Origin: Piscinibacter sp050175855
Lineage (GTDB): Bacteria; Pseudomonadota; Gammaproteobacteria; Burkholderiales; Burkholderiaceae_C
Assembly: GCF_050175855.1 (NCBI RefSeq)
Contig: NZ_JBFXIO010000080.1
Span: forward strand, 1-14,474
Direction: 5' to 3'
DNA: 14,474 nucleotides
The notes beneath the pieces were generated by a model. It was not told the origin of the DNA, did not search any database, and was given only the letters and a program-made list of their open reading frames with translations. Shown in pieces: positions 13,782 to 14,474 of the stretch (positions are counted from its first letter, which is position 1; each line of letters begins with the position of its first letter). A program made the position numbers and the translations under genes.

Positions 13782-14474
13782 TCAGTGCTGCAGGATCTTC
13801 GAGAGGAAGTCCTTCGCGCGCGGCGAGCGGGCCTCGGGGTTGCCGAAGAAGTCTTCCTTCTTGCAGTCCTCGACGATCTTGCCGGCGTCCATGAAGATGA
13901 CGCGGTGGCTGACCTTCCTCGCGAAGCCCATCTCGTGGGTGACGCACATCATCGTCATGCCCTCGTTGGCGAGCTGAACCATCACGTCGAGCACTTCGCC
14001 GACCATCTCCGGGTCGAGCGCCGAGGTGGGCTCGTCGAACAGCATCACGATCGGGTCCATGCTCAGTGCACGGGCGATCGCCACGCGCTGCTGCTGGCCG
14101 CCGGAGAGCTGGCCGGGGAACTTGTCCTTGTGCGCCATCAGGCCGACGCGATCGAGCATCTTCAGCCCGCGCGTCTTGGCCTCGTCGGGGCTGCGGCCGA
14201 GCACCTTGATCTGGGCGATCGTCAGGTTTTCCGTCACCGACAGGTGCGGGAACAGCTCGAAGTGCTGGAACACCATGCCGACCCGGCTGCGCAGCTTGGG
14301 CAGGTTGGTCTTGGGGTCGCTGATGCTCACGCCATCGACCACGATGTCGCCCTTCTGGAACGGCTCGAGCGCGTTGACCGGCTTGATCAGCGTGCTCTTG
14401 CCCGAGCCCGAGGGGCCGCACACGACGACGACGTCGCCCTGCTGGATGCTGGTGGTGCAGTCGGGCAGCTCCTG
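13782..14474 (-). CDS. gltL: GltL-type polar amino-acid ABC transporter ATPase (5' end missing)
   Basis: Cytoplasmic ATPase subunit of a glutamate/aspartate-type importer. 230 residues are visible; the family is about 241-245 aa, so only the first dozen or so lie outside the window. Motifs: Walker A GPSGSGKST, Q-loop with the GltL-like run FQHFELFPHLSVTENL, signature LSGGQQQR, Walker B VMLFDEPTSALDP, and the switch histidine in VTHEMG. The C-terminus FLSKILQH is typical. A GTG codon at 14423 lies inside the Walker A strand and is not the start; the frame continues upstream as LPDCTTSIQQGDVVVV. The permease and binding-protein genes (gltJ, gltK, gltI) would be expected to the right. The substrate is inferred; glutamine or another polar amino acid is possible. 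Confidence 0.92.
   Translation of the reverse strand, partial: QELPDCTTSIQQGDVVVVCGPSGSGKSTLIKPVNALEPFQKGDIVVDGVSISDPKTNLPKLRSRVGMVFQHFELFPHLSVTENLTIAQIKVLGRSPDEAKTRGLKMLDRVGLMAHKDKFPGQLSGGQQQRVAIARALSMDPIVMLFDEPTSALDPEMVGEVLDVMVQLANEGMTMMCVTHEMGFARKVSHRVIFMDAGKIVEDCKKEDFFGNPEARSPRAKDFLSKILQH

Noticed and set aside
1..14474. Search for CRISPR arrays, insertion sequences, tRNA genes, prophage or toxin-antitoxin genes
   Set aside because: No spaced direct repeats beyond the mraZ array, no transposase or integrase motifs, no tRNA-like T-loop sequences and no phage-type genes were seen by eye.

Overview
The window reads as a high-GC chromosomal segment from a betaproteobacterium, most likely Burkholderiales (a Rubrivivax/Leptothrix/Comamonadaceae-type background; this is inference from protein style, GC-rich third codon positions and gene order). 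Nothing indicates a plasmid, phage, transposon or CRISPR array. Almost every base is accounted for by genes, and no gene-free stretch exceeds 300 bases.

Layout. (1) 1-4403, minus strand: the start of the division and cell-wall (dcw) cluster, read right to left as mraZ, rsmH, ftsL, ftsI, murE (cut by the window edge). All junctions overlap by 1 or 4 bases. The 236-base region upstream of mraZ carries a candidate promoter, four GTG(G) repeats at exact 10-base spacing that look like the MraZ operator, a GTGA-N6-TCAC dyad, and the terminator of the next gene. (2) 4640-6208, minus: an Aer-type aerotaxis receptor with a TTG start, a strong Shine-Dalgarno and a sigma-28 (FliA)-like promoter. (3) 6284-9232, minus: an NnrU-family membrane protein, a secreted alpha-carbonic anhydrase with a long Ala/Pro linker, and a Bcr/CflA drug-efflux transporter. 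(4) 9310-9792, plus: a small exported cytochrome with two tandem CXXCH modules. (5) 9818-12758, minus: pyrC, a NYN-LOTUS putative RNase and a DUF3025 gene in a tight operon that runs straight into rnpB, the RNase P RNA; the rnpB -10-like box contains the DUF3025 stop codon. (6) 12879-13757, plus: a DUF4394 lipoprotein. (7) 13782-14474, minus: a GltL-type amino-acid ABC transporter ATPase, missing its first residues at the window edge.

How the genes work together. The dcw genes make septal peptidoglycan (MurE precursor ligase, FtsI transpeptidase, FtsL scaffold), with MraZ as probable autoregulator and RsmH as the 16S rRNA methylase. The Aer receptor would feed the flagellar chemotaxis system, in line with its FliA-like promoter. 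The pyrC block joins pyrimidine synthesis to two little-studied proteins, one a likely RNase, and to RNase P RNA. The rest are independent single genes.

I do not see a wholly new system. The observations most worth a second look are the four-repeat MraZ operator that includes the mraZ start codon, a sharp codon-usage dip inside rsmH, the internally duplicated diheme cytochrome, and the NYN-LOTUS/DUF3025/rnpB neighbourhood.
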